Source: Microvirga sp. VF16
GTDB taxonomy: Bacteria > Pseudomonadota > Alphaproteobacteria > Rhizobiales > Beijerinckiaceae
Assembly: GCF_016864375.1 (NCBI RefSeq)
Contig: NZ_CP069354.1
Location: 2,315,501-2,379,500 of the forward strand
DNA: 64,000 nt
Direction of reading: 5' to 3'
Shown: positions 47,504-56,558 of the stretch, one piece after another
Layout of the letters: each line of letters starts with the position of its first letter
How positions within the stretch are numbered: the stretch's first letter is position 1
Translations under genes and position numbers: made by a program
The notes under the pieces: generated by a model
Database searches by the model: none
The model's input: only the letters and a program-made list of their open reading frames with translations
Told to the model about the DNA's origin: nothing

Positions 47504-49930
47504 ATGACACAATCGAAGCCACGTCAGCCTGTCGTTCCAGGCTCGACCGGAACCTATGCGGTTCTGCCTCTGCGCGACATTGTTGTCTTTCCACATATGA
47601 TCGTGCCGCTCTTCGTCGGCCGTGAAAAGTCGATCCGCGCGCTTGAGGAAGTGGTCAAGGGGGACCGTCACATTCTTCTGGCCACCCAGATCGATGCGAC
47701 GGATGACGATCCGTCGACGGATGCGATCTACAAGGTCGGCACCCTGGCCAACGTCCTGCAACTGCTGAAGCTGCCCGACGGCACCGTGAAGGTGCTGGTC
47801 GAAGGCGCGAGCCGGGCGCAGGTGAAGGCCTATACCCGCACGGATGAATATTACGAAGCCGAAGCCGAGGCGCTTCCGGATTCGCTCGGCGATCAGGTGG
47901 AGGCCGAGGCGCTCGCCCGCTCCGTCGTGTCCGAGTTCGAGAACTACGTGAAGCTGAACAAGAAGGTGTCGCCGGAGGTCGTGACCGCCGTGACCCAGAT
48001 CGACGAGCCCGCGAAGCTCGCCGACACCATCGCTTCGCATCTGGCCATCAAGATCGCCGACAAGCAGGCGATTCTCGAAACGCCCACCGTCGCCCAGCGC
48101 CTTGAGAAGGTGCTCGGCATGATGGAAAGCGAGATTTCCGTTCTCCAGGTGGAGAAGCGGATCCGTACCCGCGTGAAACGTCAGATGGAAAAGACGCAGC
48201 GTGAGTACTACCTCAACGAGCAGATGAAGGCGATCCAGAAGGAGCTCGGCGACGATGAAGGTCGCGACGAGCTGGCCGAGCTCGAAGAGAAGATCGAGAA
48301 GACCAAGTTCACGAAGGAAGCCCGCGAAAAGGCGCTCGGCGAGCTGAAGAAGCTGCGCCAGATGTCGCCGATGTCGGCGGAAGCGACCGTCGTGCGCAAC
48401 TATCTCGACTGGCTGCTCGGCATTCCGTGGAACCGCCGCTCGAAGATGAAGAAGGACCTCAAGGCCGCCCAGGATCTGCTCGATGCGGATCACTACGGCC
48501 TCGACAAGGTCAAGGAACGCATCGTCGAGTACCTGGCCGTGCAGCAGCGCGCCAACAAGCTCACGGGTCCGATCCTGTGCCTTGTCGGCCCTCCCGGCGT
48601 GGGTAAGACCTCGCTCGGCAAGTCGATCGCCAAGGCCACAGGGCGCGAGTTCGTGCGCATGTCGCTCGGCGGCGTTCGCGACGAGTCCGAGATCCGCGGT
48701 CACCGCCGGACCTATATCGGTTCGATGCCCGGCAAGATCATCCAGTCGATGCGCAAGGCCAAGAGGTCCAATCCGCTCATCCTGCTCGACGAGATCGACA
48801 AGATGGGTATGGACTTCCGCGGCGACCCGTCGGCGGCTTTGCTCGAGGTTCTCGACCCTGAGCAGAACAACACGTTCAACGACCATTACCTGGAAGTCGA
48901 TTACGACCTCTCCAACGTGATGTTCGTGACGACGGCGAACACGCTGAACATCCCGGGTCCGCTCCTCGACCGTATGGAAGTGATCCGCATTGCGGGTTAC
49001 ACCGAGGAAGAGAAGGCGGAGATCGCCCGTACCCACCTGATCCCGTCGTCCATGCAGAAGCACGGCCTTCAGGAGAAGGAGTGGAAGATCGGCGACGAGG
49101 CTCTGCTCATGCTGATCCGCCGCTACACCCGCGAGGCGGGCGTGCGTAACCTGGAGCGAGAGATCGCCAACCTCATCCGCAAGGCCGTGAAGGAGATCCT
49201 GATCTCCAAGGTCAAGACGGTTGAGGTCACGACCGACAACCTGCCCGAGTTCCTCGGACCGCCGCGCTATCGCTACGGCGAGGCCGAGACGGAGGATATG
49301 GTCGGCGCCGTCACGGGTCTGGCCTGGACCGAGGTCGGTGGCGAGCTGCTCACCATCGAAGGCATCATGATGCCGGGCAAGGGCAAGATGACCGTCACGG
49401 GTAACCTGCGTGACGTCATGAAGGAATCGATCTCGGCTGCGGCGTCCTATGTCCGCTCCCGCGCTCTCGATTTCGGCGTCGAGCCGCCCATGTTCGACCG
49501 CCGCGACATCCACGTGCACGTGCCGGAAGGTGCGACGCCCAAGGACGGTCCGTCGGCCGGTATCGCCATGGCGACCGCCATCGTCTCCGTCATCACGGGT
49601 ATCCCGGTTCGCCGCGATATCGCCATGACGGGCGAGGTGACGCTGCGGGGCAGGGTGCTTCCCATTGGTGGTCTGAAGGAGAAGCTCTTGGCGGCCCTGC
49701 GTGGTGGCATCAAGAAAGTGCTGATTCCGGAAGAGAACGCCAAGGATCTGGCCGACATCCCGGCCAGCGTGAAGAACGGCCTGGAAATCGTGCCGGTCTC
49801 CATGATGGATCAGGTTCTCCAGCATGCCCTCGTGCGCATGCCGGAGCGGATCGAGTGGGATGAGGCGTCGGAGCTCAAGAGTCACAAGCCGGGTGTCGAA
49901 GACGACTCGGCCGGGGTGATCGCTCACTAA
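47504..49930 (+). CDS. lon: ATP-dependent endopeptidase Lon (La)
   Basis: This 808-residue hexameric protease degrades damaged and many regulatory proteins in the cytosol. The N-terminal LAN substrate domain covers residues ~15-210 ([20 protein letters not shown]). The AAA+ module has Walker [10 protein letters not shown] and Walker [13 protein letters not shown]. The proteolytic domain contains the serine in [11 protein letters not shown] and the lysine in [11 protein letters not shown], forming the Ser-Lys dyad. AAAAGGA precedes the ATG. In Caulobacter and relatives, Lon removes regulators such as CcrM and DnaA; the same is likely here but not shown. Confidence 0.97.
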   Translation: MTQSKPRQPVVPGSTGTYAVLPLRDIVVFPHMIVPLFVGREKSIRALEEVVKGDRHILLATQIDATDDDPSTDAIYKVGTLANVLQLLKLPDGTVKVLVEGASRAQVKAYTRTDEYYEAEAEALPDSLGDQVEAEALARSVVSEFENYVKLNKKVSPEVVTAVTQIDEPAKLADTIASHLAIKIADKQAILETPTVAQRLEKVLGMMESEISVLQVEKRIRTRVKRQMEKTQREYYLNEQMKAIQKELGDDEGRDELAELEEKIEKTKFTKEAREKALGELKKLRQMSPMSAEATVVRNYLDWLLGIPWNRRSKMKKDLKAAQDLLDADHYGLDKVKERIVEYLAVQQRANKLTGPILCLVGPPGVGKTSLGKSIAKATGREFVRMSLGGVRDESEIRGHRRTYIGSMPGKIIQSMRKAKRSNPLILLDEIDKMGMDFRGDPSAALLEVLDPEQNNTFNDHYLEVDYDLSNVMFVTTANTLNIPGPLLDRMEVIRIAGYTEEEKAEIARTHLIPSSMQKHGLQEKEWKIGDEALLMLIRRYTREAGVRNLEREIANLIRKAVKEILISKVKTVEVTTDNLPEFLGPPRYRYGEAETEDMVGAVTGLAWTEVGGELLTIEGIMMPGKGKMTVTGNLRDVMKESISAAASYVRSRALDFGVEPPMFDRRDIHVHVPEGATPKDGPSAGIAMATAIVSVITGIPVRRDIAMTGEVTLRGRVLPIGGLKEKLLAALRGGIKKVLIPEENAKDLADIPASVKNGLEIVPVSMMDQVLQHALVRMPERIEWDEASELKSHKPGVEDDSAGVIAH

Positions 49931-49953
49931 AGCCGAGCTTCTTACGTTACGAG

Positions 49954-49992
49954 AGAGGCCCCTGGACTCCTGTCCATGGGCCTCTTTTTTGA
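49954..49992 (+). terminator. Terminator of lon
   Basis: AGAGGCCC and GGGCCTCT form an 8-bp stem with extra internal pairing (TGGAC and GTCCA), followed by TTTTT. Confidence 0.88.
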
Positions 49993-50126
49993 TGAAAAGT
50001 GCAAAAAAACGGCTGATTTCAGCCACTTCGGGGCTTGCGTAAGGACAAGCTTTGCGCCAAACGGGTTGTCCCTGAAACGGTGGACCATTTCCTTTGCGAC
50101 CGCCGTGATCACTGGAGGATATGACT

Positions 50127-50405
50127 ATGAATAAAGGCGAGCTCGTTGCGGCCGTCGCCGATAAGGTGGGCCTTTCGCGTGGCCAGGCTGGTGACGCGAT
50201 CGACGCCGCCATCGAGGCGATCACCGGCGCTCTGAAGAAGGGCGACGAGGTGAAGATCGTCGGTTTCGGCACGTTCGTTGTGACCAACCGCGCTGCTGGC
50301 GAGGCGCGCAACCCGCGCACTGGTGAGAAGGTCAAGGTTCCGGCCTCGAAGACCCCGAAGTTCCGCGCCGGCGCGGGCCTGAAGGACGCCGTCAACGCGA
50401 AGTAA
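50127..50405 (+). CDS. hup: DNA-binding protein HU-beta
   Basis: This 92-residue nucleoid protein bends and compacts DNA as a dimer. The helical base (MNKGELVAAVADKVGLSRGQAGDAIDA) and the flexible beta-arm with GFGTFVVTNRAAGEARNPRTGEKV, whose tip proline sits in RNPRTG, are both intact. The ATG at 50127 was chosen over the one at 50121 because the GGAGGA ribosome site ends one base before 50121 but lies about seven bases before 50127. Synteny lon-hup is ancient in proteobacteria. A terminator follows. Confidence 0.97.
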   Translation: MNKGELVAAVADKVGLSRGQAGDAIDAAIEAITGALKKGDEVKIVGFGTFVVTNRAAGEARNPRTGEKVKVPASKTPKFRAGAGLKDAVNAK

Positions 50406-50433
50406 TCGCTTTTTGAGCGATGTTCGTTCGTAA

Positions 50434-50474
50434 AGAAGGCCGACGACGCTTGCGTTGTTGGCCTTCTCTTTTTA
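50434..50474 (+). terminator. Terminator of hup
   Basis: AAGGCC plus a following AC-rich stretch (GACGACGC) pairs with GCGTTGTTGGCCTT, giving an imperfect ~14-bp stem with loop TTGC, then CTCTTTTT. The tRNA-Val gene begins 14 bp after. Confidence 0.85.
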
Positions 50475-50487
50475 TGTCAGGCCCATC

Positions 50488-50563
50488 GGGCGGTTAGCTC
50501 AGTTGGTAGAGCTTCGGTTTTACACACCGCAGGTCGGGGGTTCGAGTCCCTCACCGCCCACCA
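50488..50563 (+). tRNA. tRNA-Val (anticodon UAC)
   Basis: The acceptor GGGCGGT pairs with ACCGCCC, and CCA is encoded at 50561-50563. The D arm TAGCTCAGTTGGTAGAGC and T loop GTTCGAGTC are standard. The anticodon loop TTTACAC reads TAC. The anticodon stem (TCGGT and ACCGC) has a T-C mismatch at its outer pair (27-43). At 76 bases it is complete. Confidence 0.95.
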
Positions 50564-50861
50564 TCCCCCTTTCATCGTCCTGTGCCGGCACCGAAGGCCC
50601 TGCCGCCCGTTCCAACCATGAGTTGGAACGTCGCACCTCGCGCGATGAAACATTCCGGCCTGGATTGGGTTGGGGAATGATCCCTCCAAGGATTGCTCCT
50701 GAGACCTAACTCGCCCCAGTCTCGACTGGGGCGGGTATTTTATCTGGACGTCAAATTGCGTCTTCCGGGGCGGCGTTACGAGCGGTTTCCCTGCGAAAGT
50801 GCATTTCAGGGGTTGCGAACCGGGAACGCCGGAGCTAATTGACACAAGCCGTTCAAGGCGT
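50564..50861. other. 298-bp non-coding spacer between tRNA-Val and tRNA-Pro
   Basis: No gene is supported. It contains one strong hairpin at 50712-50733, CGCCCCAGT and ACTGGGGCG with a CTCG loop, followed by GGTATTTTA, probably the terminator of the tRNA-Val transcript. The remainder shows nothing I recognise; the promoter of tRNA-Pro should lie before 50862. Confidence 0.6.
50712..50742 (+). terminator. Hairpin terminator between tRNA genes
   Basis: A 9-bp perfect stem with tetraloop CTCG (50712-50733) is followed by GGTATTTTA. It lies about 150 bp after tRNA-Val. Confidence 0.65.
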
Positions 50862-50939
50862 CGGAGCGTAGCGCAGCCCGGTTAGCGCACTAGTCTGGGG
50901 GACTAGGGGTCGGAGGTTCAAATCCTCTCGCTCCGACCA
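50862..50939 (+). tRNA. tRNA-Pro (anticodon GGG)
   Basis: The acceptor CGGAGCG pairs with CGCTCCG, and CCA is encoded at 50937-50939. The anticodon stem CTAGT and ACTAG closes the loop CTGGGGA with anticodon GGG. The T loop GTTCAAATC is standard. At 78 bases it is complete. Confidence 0.97.
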
Positions 50940-50969
50940 TTGAATGTCTTGAGCCGCCAAGGCTCCCGC

Positions 50970-50994
50970 AGCCGGCCGAGAGGCCGGCTTTTTG
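50970..50994 (+). terminator. Terminator of tRNA-Pro
   Basis: AGCCGGCC and GGCCGGCT pair (8 bp) with a 4-base loop, then TTTT. It lies 30 bp after the tRNA. Confidence 0.88.
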
Positions 50995-51052
50995 TTGTCC
51001 GGGATCGTGGGGCTGACACTGGCCCGCTATCCCGGAACTGTGGGTCCGCAGG

Positions 51053-52024
51053 CTACGATGCGCTCGCTTGCCGGCGCCAAGCGTCGAGATCGTCCAAAGA
51101 CAGGTTGGAGCCACAGAGCACGAGGCCGATCACGCTGTCGTCCGGCAGCGTCGGAATGATCGCCTTGGCTGCGGTCAGGACACAGGCGGCGGCAGGCTCG
51201 CAGAGCAGCTTTTCCGTCTGGAGGAGCCAGCTTACATCGGCGATGACCGGCTCGTCTTCTACGAGCAGGATCTCTTTGAGAAAGAGCTTCGCGGCCGCAA
51301 GGGTTCTGTGGGTGGCGAAGGGCGCCGCAAGGGTTCGTGCGATGGAGATCGGACGGATCGTCACCGGCTCCTCCGCCTTGAGTGCCTCCGTCATGGTCTG
51401 TGCGCCTGCGGGCTCCACGCCATAGACGGTGAGCGATGGCCGATTTGCCTTGAGGGCTGCTGCCACGCCGGACATGAAACCGCCGCCGCCGATCGAGACG
51501 AACACGTGAGTGAGGTCGGGTATGTCTTCGATGAATTCGAGGCCGAGCGTGCCGTGGCCTGCGATGATGGCGGGATCGTCATAGGGATGCACGAAGAGCC
51601 GGCCCTGACGCTGATAATCCTCGGCCTTGGCGAAGGCTTCCGCTGCATCGTCGCAAAGCTCGACGCGGGCGCCGAATTTCTCGGTCAGGTCGATGTTGAA
51701 CCGGGCTGCTGTCTTGGGCATCAGAACGAGGGCATCGAGGCCGAGCGTTCCCGCAACCCTCGCGACGGCAATGGCGTGGTTCCCGCCCGAGACCGTGACG
51801 AGACCGCGCCTGCGCTCGTCCTCGCTCAGGGTCAGAACCTTGTTGAAGACGCCCCTGACCTTGAAGGAGCCTGCCAGCTGCAGCGCCTCCATCTTCAACG
51901 CGGTACGCCGTCCAAGCCGCGCCGACACGTCGGCGCTCTCATAGGCAGGAGTACGTCTGACACGCCCGGCGATGCGGCTGCGGGCAGCTTCGATGTCAGC
52001 GAGCGTTACGTCAAAGGCGGTCAT
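51053..52024 (-). CDS. PLP-dependent threonine/serine dehydratase-like enzyme
   Basis: This 323-residue fold-type II PLP enzyme is of the threonine ammonia-lyase / serine racemase group. The PLP lysine is in LAGSFKVRG, the substrate loop is TVSGGNHAIAVA, and the phosphate-binding glycine loop is SIGGGGFMSG. The C-terminal VLCGSNLSLDDL is typical. It lacks the regulatory ACT domain of biosynthetic IlvA, so a catabolic or racemase-like role is more likely. Its start overlaps the stop of the RidA gene by 4 bp (ATGA), so the two are coupled. Confidence 0.92.
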   Translation of the reverse strand: MTAFDVTLADIEAARSRIAGRVRRTPAYESADVSARLGRRTALKMEALQLAGSFKVRGVFNKVLTLSEDERRRGLVTVSGGNHAIAVARVAGTLGLDALVLMPKTAARFNIDLTEKFGARVELCDDAAEAFAKAEDYQRQGRLFVHPYDDPAIIAGHGTLGLEFIEDIPDLTHVFVSIGGGGFMSGVAAALKANRPSLTVYGVEPAGAQTMTEALKAEEPVTIRPISIARTLAAPFATHRTLAAAKLFLKEILLVEDEPVIADVSWLLQTEKLLCEPAAACVLTAAKAIIPTLPDDSVIGLVLCGSNLSLDDLDAWRRQASAS

Positions 52025-52416
52025 GAAGGTGTCCGTTCAACAAGGGCGATACATTCGACTTCGAGGAGCATCCCGCCGGGAAGCCGGCCGATCTCGACGG
52101 TCGAGCGCGCAGGGTAGGGTGATTTGAAAACGGAGGCGTAAACCTCGTTCATGCTGGAGAAGTCGTCGAGGCTGGTCAGGAAAACCGTGGTCTTGACCAC
52201 TTGCTCCAGGGACGATCCGGCTTCGCGAAGAATGGCGGCGATGTTGTCGAAGACCTGCTTGGTCTGAGCTTTGATATCGCCGTGCCCCACGAGGCTGCCC
52301 CTCGGATCGAGAGGCAATTGGCCCGAGACAAACAGCAGGTCTCCGGCGCGGATGGCCTGGGAGTATGGGCCTGCTGGCGGGGCGGCGTCTGAGGTTTGAA
52401 TTGCTGAACGGGTCAT
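52021..52416 (-). CDS. RidA family reactive imine deaminase
   Basis: This 131-residue RidA/YjgF protein hydrolyses 2-aminoacrylate and similar imines released by PLP dehydratases. Seen are AGDLLFVSGQLPLDPRGSL, the trimer-interface region VVKTTVFLTSLDDFSSMNEVYASVF and the catalytic arginine in PARSTVEIGRLPGGMLLEVECIAL. It directly precedes and overlaps the dehydratase gene, so it would clear the toxic intermediate made by that enzyme. Two starts fit; the shorter ATG (MTRSAIQ) was chosen, with a further ATG 18 bp upstream. No strong ribosome site is seen for either. Confidence 0.92.
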   Translation of the reverse strand: MTRSAIQTSDAAPPAGPYSQAIRAGDLLFVSGQLPLDPRGSLVGHGDIKAQTKQVFDNIAAILREAGSSLEQVVKTTVFLTSLDDFSSMNEVYASVFKSPYPARSTVEIGRLPGGMLLEVECIALVERTPS

Positions 52417-52553
52417 GGCGGGCGGCCCGATCATGCGAGCGCTGCCGTTACCGAGTCAACGGGCGTGGGACGAAATAAGCGCCGATAAATCCAGCTTGAC
52501 CGCAGGCTCAACAGGATCGGATGCTTGGCGCTTGTATTGAGGAGCTGTGTACG

Positions 52554-53708
52554 ATGTCGATGTCCACTCGCGAGATGCTCACGCGCCTGATTGCCTTCCC
52601 GAGCGTTTCGACCAACAGCAATCTCGATATCATTGGTTTCTGCCGCGACTGGCTGAACAGCCATGGCGTCGAAAGCCATCTCGTCATGAGCCCGGAAGGA
52701 GACAAGGCCAACCTCTATGCCACCATCGGCCCGCGCGTCGAAGGCGGGACTGTTCTGTCTGGCCACACGGATGTGGTGCCGGTGGACGGACAAAACTGGT
52801 CCATGGATCCCTGGACGCTCACGGAGAAAGACGGCCGCCTCTACGGTCGCGGCACGACCGACATGAAAGGTTTCGACGCTCTCGTTCTGGCGCTGGTACC
52901 CGAGATGGTGCGTGCACCGCTCAAGCGGCCGATTCATATCGCCCTTTCCTATGACGAGGAGATCGCCTGCCGCGGCGCGCCGTTCCTGGTGGAGGCGATG
53001 GCAAAGTCCATTCCGGCGCCTTCTGCGGTGATCGTCGGCGAGCCCACCCGTCATGCGGTGGTGACGGGGCACAAGGCGTCCGTGCAGCTGCGCACCCACG
53101 TGACGGGATATGCCGTCCATTCCAGCCGGATCGACCAGGGCGTGAGCGCCGTCATGAACGCGGCGCGGCTGATCGCCTGGCAGGAGGACGTCATGGAGGA
53201 AAACCGGAAGCGGGTCGATCCGCAGAACCCGTTCGAGCCGCCCTACACGACGCTGCATTGCGGCATGATGGCAGGCGGCAACGCCGCCAACGTGGTCGCG
53301 TCCTCCGCATGGTTCTTCACCGACATCCGGGCGATCCCGACGGAGAGCCCCATGGACTATCTCGCCCGCTACGAGGCCTATATCCGCGAGGTCGTCGAAC
53401 CCCGAATGAAGGCTATCGCGCCTGAGACGGGCGTTGCCGTCGAACTCATCGCCGAGGTGCCGGGCCTCAGGCCGGAGACGGATGGGGCGGCGGAACGCCT
53501 GATGCGCCGCATCACCGGCGACAATGGCACCCATGTGGTGTCCTACGGGACGGAAGCGGGCCTGTTCCAGCGGGTCGGCTGGTCGACTGTGGTCTGCGGT
53601 CCCGGCGACATCGCCCAGGCCCACCAGCCGGACGAGTACATCGAGATCAGCGAGTTCGAGGCCGGCGAGGCGGTGCTGCGCCGTCTGATAGGGGATCTCT
53701 GTGCCTAA
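52554..53708 (+). CDS. argE: ArgE-like M20 family metallo-deacetylase/peptidase
   Basis: This 384-residue two-zinc enzyme has the ArgE/DapE pattern: SGHTDVVPVDG (His and Asp), RGTTDMKGFDA (bridging Asp), SYDEEIACRGA (catalytic Glu pair), GEPT, and the C-terminal GPGDIAQAHQPDEYIEI with the last histidine. Acetylornithine deacetylase is the closest match, giving ornithine for arginine synthesis, but its place next to a peptide transporter also fits an acyl-amino-acid or dipeptide hydrolase. GAGGAG precedes the chosen ATG; 11 further upstream codons are open. Confidence 0.9.
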   Translation: MSMSTREMLTRLIAFPSVSTNSNLDIIGFCRDWLNSHGVESHLVMSPEGDKANLYATIGPRVEGGTVLSGHTDVVPVDGQNWSMDPWTLTEKDGRLYGRGTTDMKGFDALVLALVPEMVRAPLKRPIHIALSYDEEIACRGAPFLVEAMAKSIPAPSAVIVGEPTRHAVVTGHKASVQLRTHVTGYAVHSSRIDQGVSAVMNAARLIAWQEDVMEENRKRVDPQNPFEPPYTTLHCGMMAGGNAANVVASSAWFFTDIRAIPTESPMDYLARYEAYIREVVEPRMKAIAPETGVAVELIAEVPGLRPETDGAAERLMRRITGDNGTHVVSYGTEAGLFQRVGWSTVVCGPGDIAQAHQPDEYIEISEFEAGEAVLRRLIGDLCA

Positions 53709-53861
53709 TTGCTGAGCAAGATGGTCCAAGTCGGGGCTAGACCATCGGCCACTTTCCTGCCTAACTTCATGCCCGGCGGAAGAAACAACGGTTCATTCCG
53801 GTCTTCCGACAAGAAGAACATCGCGCAAAGACGCGGGACCTCCAGAGGAGAAAGACACAAG

Positions 53862-55460
53862 ATGACGATCCGTTCGAAGTTTCTCGTGGGCACCATTGCG
53901 GCCCTCATGGCCGGCGTAGCCGTCCCGGCGATGGCCGTGACCTTGCGGTATGCCAACCAGGGCGACCTGAAGTCGCTCGATCCCTATACCCTCAACGAGA
54001 CCACCACCATTGCGCATCACGGGCATGTCTACGAGGGCCTGACGAAGCGCGGCAAGGATCTGGCGATCGAGCCGGGCCTGGCTGAGCGCTGGGAGATCAG
54101 CGAAGACGGCATGACGTGGCGTCTGTTCCTGCGCAAGAACGTGAAGTTCCACAACGGCAATCCCTTCAATGCCGACGACGTGATCTTCTCGGCGAGCCGC
54201 GTCCGCGCGCAGGGCTCGAACTTCCAGACCCGCGTTCCCAGCGGCTCGGAATGGGTGAAGGTGGACGATTACACGGTCGACGTGAAGCTGAAGTCGCCGA
54301 ACCCGATCATGAATGCCCAGTGGGATACTTGGTACATCATGGACAAGGAGTGGTCGGAGGCGAACAACAGCGTTGCGCCGACGCCGGCCGCGGCAACGAC
54401 GCCGAGCTTTGCGTCTCTGAACGCCAACGGCACCGGCCCGTTCAAGATCGAAAGCCACCAGCCCGGCGTGAAGACCGTCTTCAAGCCGAACAAGGATTGG
54501 TGGGGCAAGGTCGAGCACAATCTCGACGAGATCGTGTTCACGCCGATCGCATCCGATGCCACCCGCGTCGCTGCGCTGCTCTCGGGCGAGGTGGACGTGA
54601 TCGAGCCGGTTCCGCTGCAGGACGTGCAGCGCGTTAACGGTACGGCGAACGCGAAGGTGCAGGCAGGCCCAGAACTCCGCACCATCTTCCTCGGCTTCGA
54701 CCAGACCCGCGACGAGCTTCTGTTCTCGAACGTGAAGGGCAAGAACCCGTTCAAGGACAAGCGCGTGCGCGAGGCCTTCTACAAGGCCATCGATATCGAG
54801 ACGATCAAGTCCCGCGTCATGCGCGGCATGTCGACGCCGTCCGCGCTCATGATCGCACCACAACTCTTCACCCACTCGAAGGATTTCGTGCGTCCGAAAT
54901 ACGACGTCGAGGGCGCCAAGAAGCTCCTGGCCGATGCCGGTTACCCGAACGGTTTTGAAATCGGCATGGATTGCCCGAACGACCGCTACGTCAATGACGA
55001 GGCGATCTGCCAAGCCGTCGTCGGCATGCTGGCCCGCGCCGGCGTCAAGGTGAACCTGATGGCCCAGCCGAAGGCGCAGTATTTCGGCAAGGTGCTGAAG
55101 TCGGGCAATTACAACACCTCGTTCTACCTGCTGGGCTGGACGCCGGGCACCTTCGACAGCCACAACGTGCTGTTCGACATCGAAGGCTGCCGCAACGATC
55201 CGAATTCCTCGCGGGGCGAGTCCAACCTCGGCAACTTCTGCAACAAGCAGCATGACGAGTTGACCGACAAGATCCTGGTCGAAAGCAACAAGGAGAAGCG
55301 CGACCAGATGATCAAGCAGGCCTTCCAGATCACCTTCGACGAATACGGCTATATCCCGCTGCATCAGCAGGCTCTCGCCTGGGGTGTGTCGAACAAGGTG
55401 ACGATGGTCCAGCGCGCCGACAATCAGGTGCTGTTCTACTGGGCGCAGAAGAAGGAATAG
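53862..55460 (+). CDS. ABC transporter substrate-binding protein, family 5 (peptide/nickel type)
   Basis: This 532-residue periplasmic protein has a signal peptide cut near AMA-V (residue 25) and no lipobox, so it is soluble. The SBP_bac_5 pattern is clear: LRYANQGDLKSLDPYTLNE, EPGLAERWEISEDGMTWRLFLRKNVKFHNGNPFNADDV, and FDSHNVLFDIEGCRNDPNSS in the C-terminal lobe. The ligand is probably di- or oligopeptides, or another nitrogenous compound. AGAGGAG precedes the ATG. It heads the five-gene transporter operon, with a strong hairpin after it. Confidence 0.93.
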   Translation: MTIRSKFLVGTIAALMAGVAVPAMAVTLRYANQGDLKSLDPYTLNETTTIAHHGHVYEGLTKRGKDLAIEPGLAERWEISEDGMTWRLFLRKNVKFHNGNPFNADDVIFSASRVRAQGSNFQTRVPSGSEWVKVDDYTVDVKLKSPNPIMNAQWDTWYIMDKEWSEANNSVAPTPAAATTPSFASLNANGTGPFKIESHQPGVKTVFKPNKDWWGKVEHNLDEIVFTPIASDATRVAALLSGEVDVIEPVPLQDVQRVNGTANAKVQAGPELRTIFLGFDQTRDELLFSNVKGKNPFKDKRVREAFYKAIDIETIKSRVMRGMSTPSALMIAPQLFTHSKDFVRPKYDVEGAKKLLADAGYPNGFEIGMDCPNDRYVNDEAICQAVVGMLARAGVKVNLMAQPKAQYFGKVLKSGNYNTSFYLLGWTPGTFDSHNVLFDIEGCRNDPNSSRGESNLGNFCNKQHDELTDKILVESNKEKRDQMIKQAFQITFDEYGYIPLHQQALAWGVSNKVTMVQRADNQVLFYWAQKKE

Positions 55461-55475
55461 TCCGCGTCTGATCGC

Positions 55476-55514
55476 TCGTCCCGGACAGCGATGAGCTGTC
55501 CGGGACGATTCTTT
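55476..55514 (+). terminator. Attenuating hairpin between the binding-protein and permease genes
   Basis: TCGTCCCGGACAGC and GCTGTCCGGGACGA form a perfect 14-bp stem with a 5-base loop, followed by TTCTTT. It lies 15 bp after the binding-protein stop. Partial read-through would give more binding protein than permease; this is inference from its position. Confidence 0.75.
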
Positions 55515-55567
55515 CGAAGGTTCCGGGTAGAAGTTTTGTCCGGGACGCAGCGATCAAGAGATTGTAT

Positions 55568-56548
55568 ATGTTCGCTTTCATCATCCGGCGTGCCCTCCAG
55601 GCCATCGGCGTTCTTCTGGCCGTCGGAATTATTTCGTTCGCGATGTTTCGCTTTGCCGGCGATCCGGTGAACCAGATCGTCTCCCTCGATACCCCCGCCG
55701 CGGAACGGGAGCAGGTCCGCCGCTCTCTCGGGCTCGACGATCCGGTGCCGGTGCAGTTCCTGCGCTATCTCACCAGCGCGGCCCAGGGCAATTTTGGCGT
55801 GTCCTATCAGTTCCGGCAGCCGGTCTCGGATCTCCTGGCCGAGCGCATGCCGGCAACTCTGGAGCTGGCCCTGTGCGCCACGTTGTTCGCCACCGGTTTC
55901 GGCGTGCTGATGGGCGTCTATTCGGGACTGAAACGAGACAGCTTCCTGGCGAAGGTGTTCCAGACCATTTCGCTGATCGGCATCTCGCTCCCGACCTTCC
56001 TGATCGGCATTCTGCTGATCTATCTCTTCTCCGTGACCCTCGGATGGCTGCCGTCGTTCGGGCGCGGCGACACTGTCCGACTCGGCTGGTGGACGACCGG
56101 TCTTCTCACGCTGTCGGGCCTGAAGGCGCTGATCATGCCCTCTATCACGCTGGGCCTGTTCCAGATGACGCTGATCATGCGCATCGTTCGGGCCGAGATG
56201 CTGGAGGTGCTTCGCACCGACTACATCAAGTTCGCACGGGCGAGGGGGCTTACCACCCGCGCCATTCATTTCGGACACGCGCTCAAGAACACGCTGGTGC
56301 CGGTCATCACCATCGTTGGCCTGCAATTCGGCTCGGTGATCGCGTTCGCGATCATCACGGAGACCGTGTTCCAGTGGCCGGGCATGGGCCTGCTGTTCGT
56401 CCAGGCCGTACAGAACGTCGATATCCCGATCATGGCCGCCTACCTCATGCTGGTGGCGCTGATCTTCGTGGCGATCAACCTCGCCGTCGACATCCTCTAC
56501 ACCATCGTCGATCCTCGCCTGAGGACCACGATCCGGCAACCGGCCTGA
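55568..56548 (+). CDS. Peptide ABC transporter permease, DppB type
   Basis: This 326-residue inner-membrane protein has six predicted transmembrane segments. The N-terminal IIRRALQAIGVLLAVGIISFAMFRFAGDPV is typical of DppB/OppB, and the EAA loop RAEMLEVLRTDYIKFARARGLTTRAI binds the ATPases. It pairs with the next gene to form the channel. The ATG at 55568 was taken; a TTG two codons before is weaker. It begins 107 bp after the binding-protein gene, beyond the hairpin. Confidence 0.94.
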   Translation: MFAFIIRRALQAIGVLLAVGIISFAMFRFAGDPVNQIVSLDTPAAEREQVRRSLGLDDPVPVQFLRYLTSAAQGNFGVSYQFRQPVSDLLAERMPATLELALCATLFATGFGVLMGVYSGLKRDSFLAKVFQTISLIGISLPTFLIGILLIYLFSVTLGWLPSFGRGDTVRLGWWTTGLLTLSGLKALIMPSITLGLFQMTLIMRIVRAEMLEVLRTDYIKFARARGLTTRAIHFGHALKNTLVPVITIVGLQFGSVIAFAIITETVFQWPGMGLLFVQAVQNVDIPIMAAYLMLVALIFVAINLAVDILYTIVDPRLRTTIRQPA

Positions 56549-56558
56549 GGAGGCGACC

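Noticed and set aside
47378..50395. Very long open frame (about 1000 codons) antisense to lon and hup
   Set aside because: It mirrors the codon bias of lon on the opposite strand, is rich in His, Arg and Leu without any domain pattern, and covers two well-supported genes.
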